Below, in pieces: positions 28,683 to 37,655 of a DNA stretch of 64,000 nt (positions are counted from its first letter, which is position 1; each line of letters opens with the position of its first letter). This stretch comes from Methylobacterium sp. NMS14P (GTDB lineage Bacteria; Pseudomonadota; Alphaproteobacteria; Rhizobiales; Beijerinckiaceae). Position numbers and translations under genes: made by a program. Under the pieces are notes generated by a model. The model saw only the letters and a list, made by a program, of their open reading frames with translations, searched no databases and had not been told where the DNA came from. The stretch spans positions 806,001-870,000 of the forward strand of contig NZ_CP087106.1 in assembly GCF_028583545.1 (NCBI RefSeq). The letters run 5' to 3'.

Positions 28683-30626
28683 GTGAGTCAGACTCTTGCG
28701 CCCGCGGCGAGTCCCCGATCCGACACCGGCACGGTCGACGCGGAAGCTGCGCGCGGCAGGCTCCGACCGGCCCTCGTTTTCGGCGCGCTGGGTGTCGTTT
28801 ACGGCGACATCGGCACGAGCCCGCTCTACGCGTTCAAGGAGGCGGTGAAGGCCGCGACCGCGGGCGGCGCGTCAGTGCCGGCGGCGGCCACGGGCGCGGT
28901 CTCGCTGATCCTGTGGTCGCTGATCCTGATCGTGTCGCTGAAGTACGCGGTGCTGATCCTGCGCGCCGACAACCGCGGCGAGGGCGGCATCGTCGCCATG
29001 CTGGCGCTGCTCGGCGCCCGTCAGGCCCGGCCGGGGACGTGGAAGGCACTGCTGCTGGTGGTCGGGCTGGTCGGCGCAGCCCTGCTGTACGGCGACGGCG
29101 CGATCACGCCGGCCATCTCGGTGCTCTCGGCGATCGAGGGCCTGAAGGTCGACGCGCCCGGGCTCGGCCCGTACGTGGTGCCGATCACGCTGGTGATCCT
29201 GGTCGGGCTGTTCCTGGTCCAGCACAAGGGTGTCGCCGCCATCGGGCGGGTGTTCGGACCGGTCATGCTGGTCTGGTTCGTCGTCCTGGGGCTTCTCGGG
29301 ATCGCCGGGATCGTCGCCAAGCCCGAGATCCTGGCGGCGGCCAACCCGCTCCGGGCCGTCGATTTCATGCTCCATGCCGGCTGGCACGTCAGCTTCGCGA
29401 TGCTGGGCGCGGCCTTCCTGGCGGTGACCGGCGGCGAGGCGATGTACGCCGATCTCGGCCATTTCGGCGCCCTTCCGATCCGGATCGCGTGGTTCGCGCT
29501 GGTCCTCCCGGCGCTGGTGCTCAACTATTTCGGCCAGGGCGCCCTGCTGATCGCCGCACCCGACGCCCTGGAGAACCCGTTCTTCCGCCTCAGCCCCGAC
29601 TGGGGCCATCTGCCCCTCGTCGCGCTCGCCACGATGGCGACCATCATCGCCTCGCAGGCGATCATCTCGGGCGTGTTCTCGCTGACCCAGCAATCGGTCC
29701 AGCTCGGCTTCCTGCCGGCCATGCGCATCGTCCAGACGGCGCACGAGGAGCGCGGCCAGATCTACGTGCCGGCGGTGAACTGGCTGCTCGCCGTGGCGAC
29801 CCTGACGGCCGTCATCGTGTTCGGCTCCTCCGACGCCCTGGCCGGCGCCTACGGCATCGCGGTCTCGATGCTGATGGGCATCACCACCTTGCTCGCCGCG
29901 CTGATCGCGCTCCGCTGGGGCTACAACCCGGTCCTGGTCCTCGCGGTCAACGGCTTCTTCCTCGGCATCGACCTCGTGTTCTTCGCCGCCAACAGCGTGA
30001 AGATCCTGGAAGGCGGCTGGTTTCCCCTGGTGCTCGCCGGGCTCGTCGCCGCGATGATGCTGACCTGGAAGAAGGGCAACGAACTCCTCGAGGAGGCTCG
30101 GGCCGCGCTGCGGCTGCCGGAGGATGTCTTCCTCGGCGGTCTCCAGCACCGCGACCTGCTGCGGCTGCCGGGTACGGCCGCGTTCCTCTCGGCGGCCGAG
30201 CACGGCGTCCCGCTGCATCTCTCGCGCTTCGTGGAGCGTAACCACGCCCTGATGGAGCGCATCCTGATCATCACCGCGCTCTACGAGGAGACGCCCACCG
30301 TCCCGCGCGACCGACGCGCCCACGTGACGATCCTGGCGCCGGATTTCTACCGGGTGATCCTGCGCTACGGCTTCATGGAGGAGGCCTCGATCCCCGAGGG
30401 GCTGGCCTGCGCGGTCGAATCGCGCCACCTGCCGCCGCACGTCCTCGACGACATGACCGTCTTCGTCGGGCACGAGACGATCATCCCGCGACGGGACAAG
30501 CGGGGTATGGCGCCCTGGCGGGAGAACCTGTTCGCCTTCATGCAGCGCAACGCCGAGCGCACCGGCGCCTTCTTCGGCGTGCCGACCCGGCAGGTCGTGG
30601 AGGTCGGCACAGAGATCGAGATCTAG
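28683..30626 (+). CDS. kup: Kup-family potassium uptake protein
   Basis: 647-residue K+/H+ symporter. The signature GVVYGDIGTSPLYAFKEA is at about residues 37-54. Twelve hydrophobic helices follow to about residue 465, including LLYGDGAITPAISVLSAIEGL and LIAAPDALENPFFRL. A soluble C-terminal ~170 residues ends EVGTEIEI. The start is GTG, with no closer ATG in frame. Kup transporters serve low-pH or constitutive K+ uptake. It follows bioD after 112 bases. Confidence 0.94.
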   Translation: MSQTLAPAASPRSDTGTVDAEAARGRLRPALVFGALGVVYGDIGTSPLYAFKEAVKAATAGGASVPAAATGAVSLILWSLILIVSLKYAVLILRADNRGEGGIVAMLALLGARQARPGTWKALLLVVGLVGAALLYGDGAITPAISVLSAIEGLKVDAPGLGPYVVPITLVILVGLFLVQHKGVAAIGRVFGPVMLVWFVVLGLLGIAGIVAKPEILAAANPLRAVDFMLHAGWHVSFAMLGAAFLAVTGGEAMYADLGHFGALPIRIAWFALVLPALVLNYFGQGALLIAAPDALENPFFRLSPDWGHLPLVALATMATIIASQAIISGVFSLTQQSVQLGFLPAMRIVQTAHEERGQIYVPAVNWLLAVATLTAVIVFGSSDALAGAYGIAVSMLMGITTLLAALIALRWGYNPVLVLAVNGFFLGIDLVFFAANSVKILEGGWFPLVLAGLVAAMMLTWKKGNELLEEARAALRLPEDVFLGGLQHRDLLRLPGTAAFLSAAEHGVPLHLSRFVERNHALMERILIITALYEETPTVPRDRRAHVTILAPDFYRVILRYGFMEEASIPEGLACAVESRHLPPHVLDDMTVFVGHETIIPRRDKRGMAPWRENLFAFMQRNAERTGAFFGVPTRQVVEVGTEIEI

Positions 30627-30932
30627 GCCCCGCCGGAGACGTTCCAGCCATCCGACAAGTCACCGCCGGGACGCGCTCCAGAACAGGCCGAGTCGTGCCG
30701 AGAGATCGGGGCGCCGGCCCTGCCGCGATGCGCCTCGATCAGTACCCCGCGATTGGCTCCCCGGCGGCCGTGGACGTCGCGCCGATCCGGACCTGTTTCC
30801 GGAACGGACGCGTCGACGCACGGAAACTTGAGGCCGCTCCGCGGCACCGCGGGGAACCGTGGCCTTCCGCCATCGTTCCGCCCCGACGCAGGCGTCGCGC
30901 CCCCGGGGCGCGCGCCGAATCGGAGAGACAGC
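30627..30932. other. Non-coding interval between kup and the CsbD-like gene
   Basis: 306 bases with no convincing ORF or strong repeat. It probably contains the promoter of the CsbD-like gene; I could not identify its boxes. Confidence 0.5.
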
Positions 30933-31337
30933 ATGAACAGGGATCATCTCGAGGGCGGCGTCCGCCACCTGCGCGGCCGGATCAAGACGGCGGCGGGCGC
31001 GGTCCGCGGCCGGGCGGGCGACCAGCTCGACGGCGCCTACGATCAGGCAGCCGGAGCCGCCCAGTACGCCTACGGCGAGGCCCGGGACACGGTCCGCGAC
31101 CTGCGCCACGGCGGCGAGCACCTCGTCGAGGAGGGCCGCGCCCGGTTCCGCGACGTCAGCGAGCGCGGGCACGCCCTGGCGGACGAGGCGCTCGAGCGCG
31201 GCCAGCATTACCGCGAGCGCGCGGTGCGCCACGGTCGCACCCTCGCGGCGCGCGCGGACGAGAACCGCGGCACGACCCTCGCCCTCGTGGCCGCCGTCGC
31301 GTTCGGCCTCGGGTGGCTGGCGCGGCCGACCCGCTGA
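30933..31337 (+). CDS. CsbD-like / ElaB-like membrane-tail protein
   Basis: 134 residues. The N-terminal 50 resemble a CsbD stress-protein repeat (HLEGGVRHLRGRIKTAAGAVRGRAGDQLDGAYDQAAG), with Gly/Lys/Arg-rich amphipathic helices. A charged helix continues to about residue 112, and one hydrophobic C-terminal segment (TTLALVAAVAFGLGWLARP) would anchor it, as in ElaB/YqjD proteins. Such proteins are often stress-induced. A GGAGAGA site precedes the ATG. Confidence 0.7.
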   Translation: MNRDHLEGGVRHLRGRIKTAAGAVRGRAGDQLDGAYDQAAGAAQYAYGEARDTVRDLRHGGEHLVEEGRARFRDVSERGHALADEALERGQHYRERAVRHGRTLAARADENRGTTLALVAAVAFGLGWLARPTR

Positions 31338-31402
31338 GCGGCGGGCGGGCCCCGATCCGGAGTGGGGCGGGCGCTCGCGCGGCCGCCCCGCCGGTTAGAA
31401 CG

Positions 31403-31420
31403 CATAAAGACATCTTTATG
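31403..31420. promoter_or_regulatory. Palindromic operator upstream of ahcY
   Basis: CATAAAGA-CA-TCTTTATG, a perfect 8-base inverted repeat with a 2-base centre, 75 bases upstream of the ahcY ATG. It is strikingly AT-rich for the region. Its form fits winged-helix ArsR-type operators, and the SAH-responsive regulator SahR controls ahcY, metH and metF in many proteobacteria. A weak -35/-10 pair (TTAGAA at 31395-31400; TATGTC at 31417-31422) overlaps it, consistent with repression. Confidence 0.6.
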
Positions 31421-31495
31421 TCTTGATTGCTTCGTACGCCGCGCGGTGGTAGGGGGTTGCACCGACCCGCAACGCGAACACGGAGCCATCGACTC

Positions 31496-32896
31496 ATGGC
31501 CAAGGATTACATCGTCAAGGATATCGGGCTGGCCGATTACGGCCGGAAGGAGATCTCGATCGCCGAGACGGAGATGCCGGGCCTGATGGCGGTCCGTGAG
31601 GAGTACGGCGCGGCGCAGCCCCTGAAGGGCGCGAAGATTGCCGGCTCGCTGCACATGACGATCCAGACCGCTGTGCTGATCGAGTCCCTGAAGGCGCTCG
31701 GCGCCGACATCCGCTGGGTCTCCTGCAACATCTACTCGACCCAGGACCACGCCGCCGCCGCCATCGCGGCCGCCGGCATCCCGGTCTTCGCCGTGAAGGG
31801 CGAGACCCTCGAGGAGTACTGGGACTACACCTCGCGCCTGTTCGACTGGCACGACGGCGGCATGCCGAACATGATCCTCGACGACGGCGGCGACGCCACG
31901 ATGTTCGTCCATCTCGGCCTGCGCGCCGAGAACGGCGACACCGCCTTCCTCGACAAGCCCGAGAGCGAGGAGGAGGAGGTCTTCTTCGCGCTGCTCAAGA
32001 AGAAGCTCGCCGAGAAGCCGAAGGGCTGGTTCGCCGGCCTCGCCGACAGCATCAAGGGCGTCTCCGAGGAGACCACCACGGGCGTCCACCGCCTCTACGT
32101 GCTGGCCAAGGAGGGCAAGCTGCTCTTCCCGGCGATCAACGTGAACGACTCGGTCACCAAGTCGAAGTTCGACAACCTGTACGGCTGCAAGGAGTCGCTG
32201 GTCGACGGCATCCGCCGCGGCACCGACGTGATGATGGCCGGCAAGGTCGCGATGGTCGCGGGCTTCGGCGACGTGGGCAAGGGCTCGGCCGCGTCCCTGC
32301 GCAACGCCGGCTGCCGCGTGCTCGTGTCGGAGATCGACCCGATCTGTGCGCTCCAGGCCGCCATGGAGGGCTACGAGGTCGTGACCATGGAGGATGCGGC
32401 GCCGCGCGCCGACATCTTCGTCACCGCCACGGGCAACAAGGACATCATCACCATCGACCACATGCGGGCGATGAAGGACCGGGCGATCGTCTGCAACATC
32501 GGCCATTTCGACAACGAGATTCAGGTGGCCGGCCTGAAGAACCTCAAGTGGTCGAACATCAAGCCGCAGGTGGACGAGATCACCTTCGCGGACGGCCACC
32601 GCATCATCCTCCTGTCGGAGGGCCGCCTGGTGAACCTCGGCAACGCCACCGGTCACCCGTCCTTCGTGATGTCGGCCTCGTTCACCAACCAGACGCTGGC
32701 CCAGATCGAGCTCTGGTCCAACCCGGGCAAGTACCAGAAGCAGGTCTACACCCTGCCGAAGAGCCTCGACGAGAAGGTCGCGGCCCTGCACCTGGAGAAG
32801 ATCGGCGTGAAGCTCTCGAAGCTCCGCCCCGATCAGGCCGCCTATATCGGCGTCTCCGAGAGCGGGCCGTTCAAGCCAGAGCACTACCGCTACTGA
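31496..32896 (+). CDS. ahcY: S-adenosyl-L-homocysteine hydrolase
   Basis: 466-residue NAD-dependent enzyme that splits SAH to adenosine and homocysteine, relieving product inhibition of methyltransferases. It carries the family signatures: [47 protein letters not shown], the NAD-binding [26 protein letters not shown], and a C-terminal KPEHYRY. The insert near residues 150-190 is typical of the longer bacterial form. The ATG at [11 protein letters not shown] was chosen. A palindromic operator precedes it and a strong terminator follows. Confidence 0.97.
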   Translation: MAKDYIVKDIGLADYGRKEISIAETEMPGLMAVREEYGAAQPLKGAKIAGSLHMTIQTAVLIESLKALGADIRWVSCNIYSTQDHAAAAIAAAGIPVFAVKGETLEEYWDYTSRLFDWHDGGMPNMILDDGGDATMFVHLGLRAENGDTAFLDKPESEEEEVFFALLKKKLAEKPKGWFAGLADSIKGVSEETTTGVHRLYVLAKEGKLLFPAINVNDSVTKSKFDNLYGCKESLVDGIRRGTDVMMAGKVAMVAGFGDVGKGSAASLRNAGCRVLVSEIDPICALQAAMEGYEVVTMEDAAPRADIFVTATGNKDIITIDHMRAMKDRAIVCNIGHFDNEIQVAGLKNLKWSNIKPQVDEITFADGHRIILLSEGRLVNLGNATGHPSFVMSASFTNQTLAQIELWSNPGKYQKQVYTLPKSLDEKVAALHLEKIGVKLSKLRPDQAAYIGVSESGPFKPEHYRY

Positions 32897-32985
32897 GCCC
32901 GCGTCGCCGGCGGGGCGGACGGTCCCGGACCCGGGGCCTGCACCGCGCCGCCGCGACCCGGCGAGGTGGTCCGATCGGAAGATCC

Positions 32986-33022
32986 GAGGGCCCGGCGCGC
33001 TGCGCCGGGCCCTCTCGTTTGT
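32986..33022 (+). terminator. Intrinsic terminator after ahcY
   Basis: A perfect 13-bp stem GAGGGCCCGGCGC (32986-32998) and GCGCCGGGCCCTC (33002-33014) with a 3-base loop, followed by TCGTTTGT. It lies 90 bases after the ahcY stop. Confidence 0.85.
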
Positions 33023-33037
33023 CAAGCACCGAGCGCC

Positions 33038-33188
33038 GAATCGAACTGTGTCTTCTGTGTGTCGTTAACGACTGATTATGCCGACTTTGCCCAAAGCCAC
33101 GCTTCGTTCCCCTTCCGGGGCGATTCCGCCGCACTGTAGAGTGCGGGCGAATCTTAGATCGATGGGGCTGCGGCGGTTCGGGAGAATC
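33038..33188. promoter_or_regulatory. Cluster of four GANTC methylation sites upstream of divL
   Basis: GAATC at 33038-33042, GATTC at 33122-33126, GAATC at 33149-33153 and GAATC at 33184-33188. At this base composition one site per roughly 350 bases would be expected, so four in 151 bases is dense. GANTC is the CcrM target, and ccrM is in this window. Confidence 0.55.
33065..33079. promoter_or_regulatory. CtrA-like box upstream of divL
   Basis: TTAA-CGACTGA-TTAT, seven of eight matches to TTAA-N7-TTAA with exact spacing, 190 bases upstream of the divL ATG and within the GANTC cluster. CtrA binding is inferred. Confidence 0.5.
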
Positions 33189-33268
33189 GCCGCGGGAACG
33201 GTGCCTTCTGCGCCGCGCGGCGACGCGCGCCGGTCGGACAGCCATCGGGTACGGGGGCGGGGCAAACC

Positions 33269-35869
33269 ATGGGTGTCGGTCGTGCGACACACGTTCGGAT
33301 CGGCGTGGGCGCGCTCGCCCTGACGACGGCGAGCGCGGCCTTCGCCGAGCTGCCGGAGGCCGCCGCCGCGCATCCCGCGCGGGAGATCCACAGCGTGGCC
33401 GCCCTGGCGATCTTCGGCGGCCTCGTGGCCTTCGCGGTGATCCTGTCGCTCCTCCACCTCTACGAGCGCGGCCGGTGGACCCGCCGCGAGCGCGAGCTCG
33501 CCGCGACCCTCGACGTCCTGCGCGGGGCCCATGACCGGGCCGAGATGCTGCTCAACGCCGAGCGGCAGATCATCGTCACCTGGGATCAGCGCAGCGAGCC
33601 GGTGGTCGAGGGCGACATCAGCCTCGCCATCCACGGCGAGAGGCCGACCTCCGGCTACGCCCGCCGCGTGCTGGCCTTCGGCACGTGGCTCGTGGCCGCG
33701 GACGCGACCGCCGTGGAGGCCGCCGTGGAGACCCTGCGGGCACGCGGCACCAGCTTCGCGCTGAGCCTGCGGACCCAGACCGGCCGCAACATCGAGGCCC
33801 ACGGGCAGGCCGTGGCGGGGCGGGCGCTCCTGCGCCTGCGTGAGACCAGCCAGGAGCGCTGCGAGATCGCCGACTTGCGCGCGACCCTGGACGAGACCCG
33901 CCGCGGGCTCTCGGCCCTGTCGGGGCTCCTCGACGCGATCCCCCAGCCGGTCTGGCGACGCAACCGCGAGGGCGGGCTGAGCTGGGTCAACGCCGCCTAC
34001 GTGACGGCGGTCGAGGCGGAGAGCCGCGAGGCCGCCCTCGACGCCGGCCTGGAGCTGTTCGACCGGCCGGCCCGGGAGACGATCGCCCGCGAGGAGGCGG
34101 CCCGGTTCGCCGGCCTGACCCGGAGCGTCCCGCGCCTCTCGGCCATCGTGGCCGGCAACCGCCGGATGCTCGACGTGTTCGAGACCGGGCTCGAGACCGG
34201 CCGCGTCGGCATCGCCATCGACGTCTCGGAACTCGAGAGTGTGCGCGCCGACCTGCAGCGGCAGATGAACGCCAACGTCCGGACCCTCGACCAGCTGCCG
34301 ACCGCGGTCGCGATGTTCGACGTCTCGCAGCGGCTGATCTTCCACAACGCCGCCTACCGGCAGCTCTGGGACCTCGACCAGGCCTTCCTCGATGGCCGGC
34401 CCTCCGACGGCGAGATCCTCGACCACCTGCGGGCGGAGCGGAAGCTCGAGGAGCACGCGGATTTCCGCGGCTGGAAGCAGGGCGTGCTGTCCGCCTACCG
34501 GGCCGCCGAGGCGAACCAGACCTGGTGGTACCTGCCCGACGGACGGACCCTGCGCGTGGTGGCTGATCCGAACCCGCAGGGCGGCCTGACCTACCTGTTC
34601 GACGACGTCTCCGACCGCCTGAACGCCGAGTCGCGCTACAACGCCCTGCGCCGCCTGCAGGCCGAGACCCTGGACACGCTGGCCGAGCCGGTGGCCGTGT
34701 TCGGCGCGGACGGGCGCCTGTCCGTCGCCAACCGCGCCTTCTTCACCGTGTGGCGGCTCGATCCGGAGATGGTCGAGGAGCGCCCGCACGTGGACGCGGT
34801 GATCGCCGCCTGCCGCGCGCTCGCCCCCGCCGAGGAGCCGTGGCTCGACATCCGCGACGCGGTGGTCGGCCTCGAATCGCGCACCGCCCGGACGTGCCGC
34901 CTGGAGGTGGTCGACGGCACGGTCCTCGACTGCGCCGCGCAGCCGCTCCCGGAGGGCGCGACGCTCCTGACCCTGATCGACGTCACGGCGAGCGTGAACG
35001 TCGAGCGGGCGCTCACCGAGAAGAACGACGCCCTGGAGAAGGCCGCGCAGCTGCGCGACACCTTCGTGCACCACGTGTCCTACGAGCTGCGCTCCCCGCT
35101 CACCAACATCATCGGCTTCACCCAGCTCCTCGGCGACGAGACCGTCGGCGCGCTGAACGAGCGGCAGCGGGAATATGCCGACCACATCATGCGCTCCTCG
35201 GCGGCGCTGCTGGTGATCATCAACGACATCCTCGACCTCGCCTCGATCGACGCCGGCTCGCTCGAGCTGCAGCGGGAGGAGGTCGACGTCCAGGCGACGG
35301 TCGAGGCCGCGGTCCGCGGCATCGAGGACCGGCTCGCGGAATCGCACATCACCCTCGCCCTCGACGTGCCGGAGGATATCGGCAGCGTCCACGCCGACGG
35401 GAAGCGGGTCCGCCAGATCCTGTTCAACCTGCTCTCGAACGCCGTCGGCTTCTCGGATGCCGGCCAGCGCGTGGAGGTCCATGCCCGCCGGACCGCGCAG
35501 GAGCTTGTCTTGAGCGTGCGGGATCACGGCCGCGGCATGCCGCCCGAGATCGCCGATTCCGTCTTCAACCGGTTCGAGAGCCACACCCTCGGCACGCGCC
35601 ACCGGGGCGTCGGCCTGGGCCTGTCGATCGTGCGCTCCTTCGTCGAGCTGCACGGCGGCCGGGTCCTGCTGGAGACGGCGCCGGGCACGGGCACCCGCGT
35701 CACCTGCACGTTCCCGACCGAGACCGAGGGCGAGGCCCGGCGCGAATCGCCCGAACTCAGGCCGCCCGTCCTGCCGCCTCTACCGCCACCACTGCCGCGC
35801 AAGCCCACCCTGACGCTGCAGTCGAGCCGGCCCGAGCCGCCGACATCGGACCGGCGAACCTCACCGTAG
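33269..35869 (+). CDS. divL: DivL-like pseudo-histidine kinase (Tyr in place of the phospho-His)
   Basis: 866 residues. A short hydrophobic N-terminus and one membrane helix at about 43-64 (LAIFGGLVAFAVILSLL) precede several PAS domains (about 210-580) that end in a coiled coil. The dimerisation helix at about 600-660 reads FVHHVSYELRSPLTNIIGF; Tyr605 stands where kinases have the phosphorylated His. The ATPase domain keeps the N box (LLSNAVGFS), G1 (DHGRGMP) and G2 (GVGLGLSIVRSFVELHGG). This is the DivL hallmark. In Caulobacter, DivL controls CckA and hence CtrA. Caulobacter DivL is 769 residues, so this one is longer. Context: CtrA box and GANTC sites upstream. Confidence 0.85.
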   Translation: MGVGRATHVRIGVGALALTTASAAFAELPEAAAAHPAREIHSVAALAIFGGLVAFAVILSLLHLYERGRWTRRERELAATLDVLRGAHDRAEMLLNAERQIIVTWDQRSEPVVEGDISLAIHGERPTSGYARRVLAFGTWLVAADATAVEAAVETLRARGTSFALSLRTQTGRNIEAHGQAVAGRALLRLRETSQERCEIADLRATLDETRRGLSALSGLLDAIPQPVWRRNREGGLSWVNAAYVTAVEAESREAALDAGLELFDRPARETIAREEAARFAGLTRSVPRLSAIVAGNRRMLDVFETGLETGRVGIAIDVSELESVRADLQRQMNANVRTLDQLPTAVAMFDVSQRLIFHNAAYRQLWDLDQAFLDGRPSDGEILDHLRAERKLEEHADFRGWKQGVLSAYRAAEANQTWWYLPDGRTLRVVADPNPQGGLTYLFDDVSDRLNAESRYNALRRLQAETLDTLAEPVAVFGADGRLSVANRAFFTVWRLDPEMVEERPHVDAVIAACRALAPAEEPWLDIRDAVVGLESRTARTCRLEVVDGTVLDCAAQPLPEGATLLTLIDVTASVNVERALTEKNDALEKAAQLRDTFVHHVSYELRSPLTNIIGFTQLLGDETVGALNERQREYADHIMRSSAALLVIINDILDLASIDAGSLELQREEVDVQATVEAAVRGIEDRLAESHITLALDVPEDIGSVHADGKRVRQILFNLLSNAVGFSDAGQRVEVHARRTAQELVLSVRDHGRGMPPEIADSVFNRFESHTLGTRHRGVGLGLSIVRSFVELHGGRVLLETAPGTGTRVTCTFPTETEGEARRESPELRPPVLPPLPPPLPRKPTLTLQSSRPEPPTSDRRTSP

Positions 35870-35906
35870 CGCTTGATTCTTCGGCCGGTCCCGCGCAGCA
35901 GGGGGC

Positions 35907-37139
35907 ATGTCCGCGCATGATCGTTCCGGCTGGGCCGTCTTCGGCATCGGCGACTTCCGCCTGTTCGGCTCGGCCCGGTTCCTCACGGGCCTCGCCTACC
36001 AGATGCAGGCGGTGGCGATCGGCTGGTTCGTCTACGACCTGACCCATTCCGCCCTGGCGCTGGGCCTCGTGGGCCTCGCGGGCTTCCTGCCGGCGGTGCT
36101 GTGCGCGCTGATCACCGGCCACGTCGCCGACGCCTACGACCGGCGCCTCGTCGGCGCCGCCGCCTTCGCCCTCCAGAGCGCGGCGAGCCTCGGCCTCCTG
36201 GCCTGCGCCCTCGCGGGCGTGCACTCCGTCTGGCCGATCTACGCCCTCGTCATCGTCGTGGGCACGGCCCGGGCCTTCGCCAATCCGGCCCTGCAGGCGC
36301 TGCTGCCGACCCTGGTGCCCGGCCCGCACTTCAGCTCGGCGATCGCGTGGAACGCGTCCCTCTGGCAGAGCGCGTCCGTGATGGGGCCGGCGCTCGGCGG
36401 CTTCCTCTACGCCCTCGGTCCCGCCGTCGTGTTCGGCCTCGCGGGGGGCAGCTTCGCCCTGGCCAGCTTCCTGACCCTGCTGATCCGTTTCCGGCCGGCA
36501 GCGGTGAGCGAGCGGCCGCCGATCACCTGGGCCGCGCTGTCGGCCGGCATCGACTACATCCGCTCGCAGCCTGTGGTGCTCGGGGCGATCAGCCTCGACC
36601 TGTTCACGGTGCTGCTCGGCGGCGCCACGGCGCTCCTGCCGATCTACGCCGGGGAGGTGCTGCATGTCGGCCCCCTCGGCCTCGGCGCGCTCCGGAGCAT
36701 GCCGGCCTTCGGGGCGGTCGCCATGGCGGTGCTGCTGGCGAACTACCCCCTGCGGCGCCACGCGGGCGTGCGCATGCTCCGCGCCGCCGCGGTGTTCGGC
36801 GCCGCCACCGTCGCGTTCGGGCTGTCGACGTCGCTGCCGCTGTCGATGGCCTGCCTGTTCGTCACGGGCGCCGCCGACATGATCTCGGTCTACGTGCGCC
36901 AGACCTTCGTGCAGGGCGAGACGCCGGACGCGATGCGCGGCCGCGTCTCGGCGGTGAACACGGTGTTCATCGGCGCGTCGAACGAGCTCGGGGAGTTCGA
37001 ATCGGGGCTGCTGGCCGCCGCGATCGGGGCGGTCCCGGCGGTGGTGGTCGGCGGCGCCGCGACGGTCGGGGTCGCGCTGCTCTGGGGCAAGCTCTTTCCG
37101 GCACTGAAGGCCCGCGACCGGCTGATGGTGCAGGAATAG
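35907..37139 (+). CDS. MFS transporter (EntS/DUF894-like exporter branch)
   Basis: 410 residues with about 12 hydrophobic helices. It begins GIGDFRLFGSARFLTGLAYQMQAVAIGWFVYDLTHS, and the inter-helix motif GHVADAYDRRLV corresponds to the MFS motif A. TARAFANPALQALLPTLVP and QTFVQGETPDAMRGRVSAVNT are typical of the enterobactin-exporter-like branch. The substrate is unknown. It starts 38 bases after divL on the same strand, so it might be co-transcribed. Confidence 0.85.
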   Translation: MSAHDRSGWAVFGIGDFRLFGSARFLTGLAYQMQAVAIGWFVYDLTHSALALGLVGLAGFLPAVLCALITGHVADAYDRRLVGAAAFALQSAASLGLLACALAGVHSVWPIYALVIVVGTARAFANPALQALLPTLVPGPHFSSAIAWNASLWQSASVMGPALGGFLYALGPAVVFGLAGGSFALASFLTLLIRFRPAAVSERPPITWAALSAGIDYIRSQPVVLGAISLDLFTVLLGGATALLPIYAGEVLHVGPLGLGALRSMPAFGAVAMAVLLANYPLRRHAGVRMLRAAAVFGAATVAFGLSTSLPLSMACLFVTGAADMISVYVRQTFVQGETPDAMRGRVSAVNTVFIGASNELGEFESGLLAAAIGAVPAVVVGGAATVGVALLWGKLFPALKARDRLMVQE

Positions 37140-37466
37140 CGCGCCGTCACGCGGCTGCGGACGTGTTGCGCCTCAGGTGACCGCGGTGTCGATCGCCGCT
37201 CCGCGAGCCCGGCCGCGACGCCCGCGGGTGTTAAGACGACGAACAGGAGCGGGATGCGACGCGCGCCGATCGGCGGTGTGCATCGCTGCGCCGGCTCGCG
37301 CCGCCTCGGTCCTGGCCGCCGGAGGCGGGCCCGGGCTCCGGAACCGCGGCGCGGGTGGACACGCTCGGCGCGCCGGCAGCCCGGGTTCCCCGCGGGCCGG
37401 CCTCGGGATGACGGTACGGGGCGATTCCGCGCGTCCCGGACCCCGGCCGGGCACGTACGAGATCCC

Positions 37467-37620
37467 AGAGCCGTTCCTGAATGCGTCAGGGCGGGAGCGA
37501 TCGCCGAGCCCGCGCCGCACGCAGCGCGGGTCGCCTCTCCCGTGCGAGAGGGGCGCGGCGCGGCTGTCTCAACCGGAGCCGCACGTCCTTCCAGACCGTT
37601 GCAGCACGATCGGGAACGGC
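37467..37620. repeat. Dispersed intergenic repeat, short copy (copy A)
   Basis: About 154 bases. The left end AGAGCCGTTCC (37467-37477) and right end CGATCGGGAACGGC (37607-37620) match the ends of the longer copy at 59314-59602. Inside, GCGATCGCCGAGCCCG, CTCTCCCGTGCGAGAGGGG, GGCGCGGCTG and CGTCCTTCC-GACCGTTGCA are shared with that copy in the same order. The middle segment of about 130 bases present in copy B is missing here, apparently lost between two related CTCCC...GGGAG palindromes. Confidence 0.75.
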
Positions 37621-37625
37621 CCCGC

Positions 37626-37647
37626 AGCCCGGCTTGTGAGCCGGGCT
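37626..37647 (-). terminator. Hairpin after tolB
   Basis: AGCCCGGCT (37626-37634) and AGCCGGGCT (37639-37647) form a perfect 9-bp stem with a TGTG loop, 8 bases past the tolB stop on the minus strand. There is no clear U-tract, so it may be an mRNA 3' stabiliser or a weak terminator. Confidence 0.5.
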
Positions 37648-37655
37648 CGACGGCC

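Larger units (their letters stand above)
37140..37655. other. Intergenic interval between the MFS gene and tolB, no gene
   Basis: 516 bases between convergent genes. It holds no credible ORF and, notably, no pal. It contains a shortened copy of the dispersed repeat at 37467-37620 and a hairpin at 37626-37647. Confidence 0.65.

Noticed and set aside
31421..31495. SAH or SAM riboswitch in the ahcY leader
   Set aside because: The leader is only about 75 bases after the palindrome and shows none of the conserved core elements I know for SAH or SAM-type riboswitches.
37140..37655. Hidden pal gene after tolB
   Set aside because: No lipoprotein signal or OmpA-like motif in any frame; the region is repeat and hairpin.
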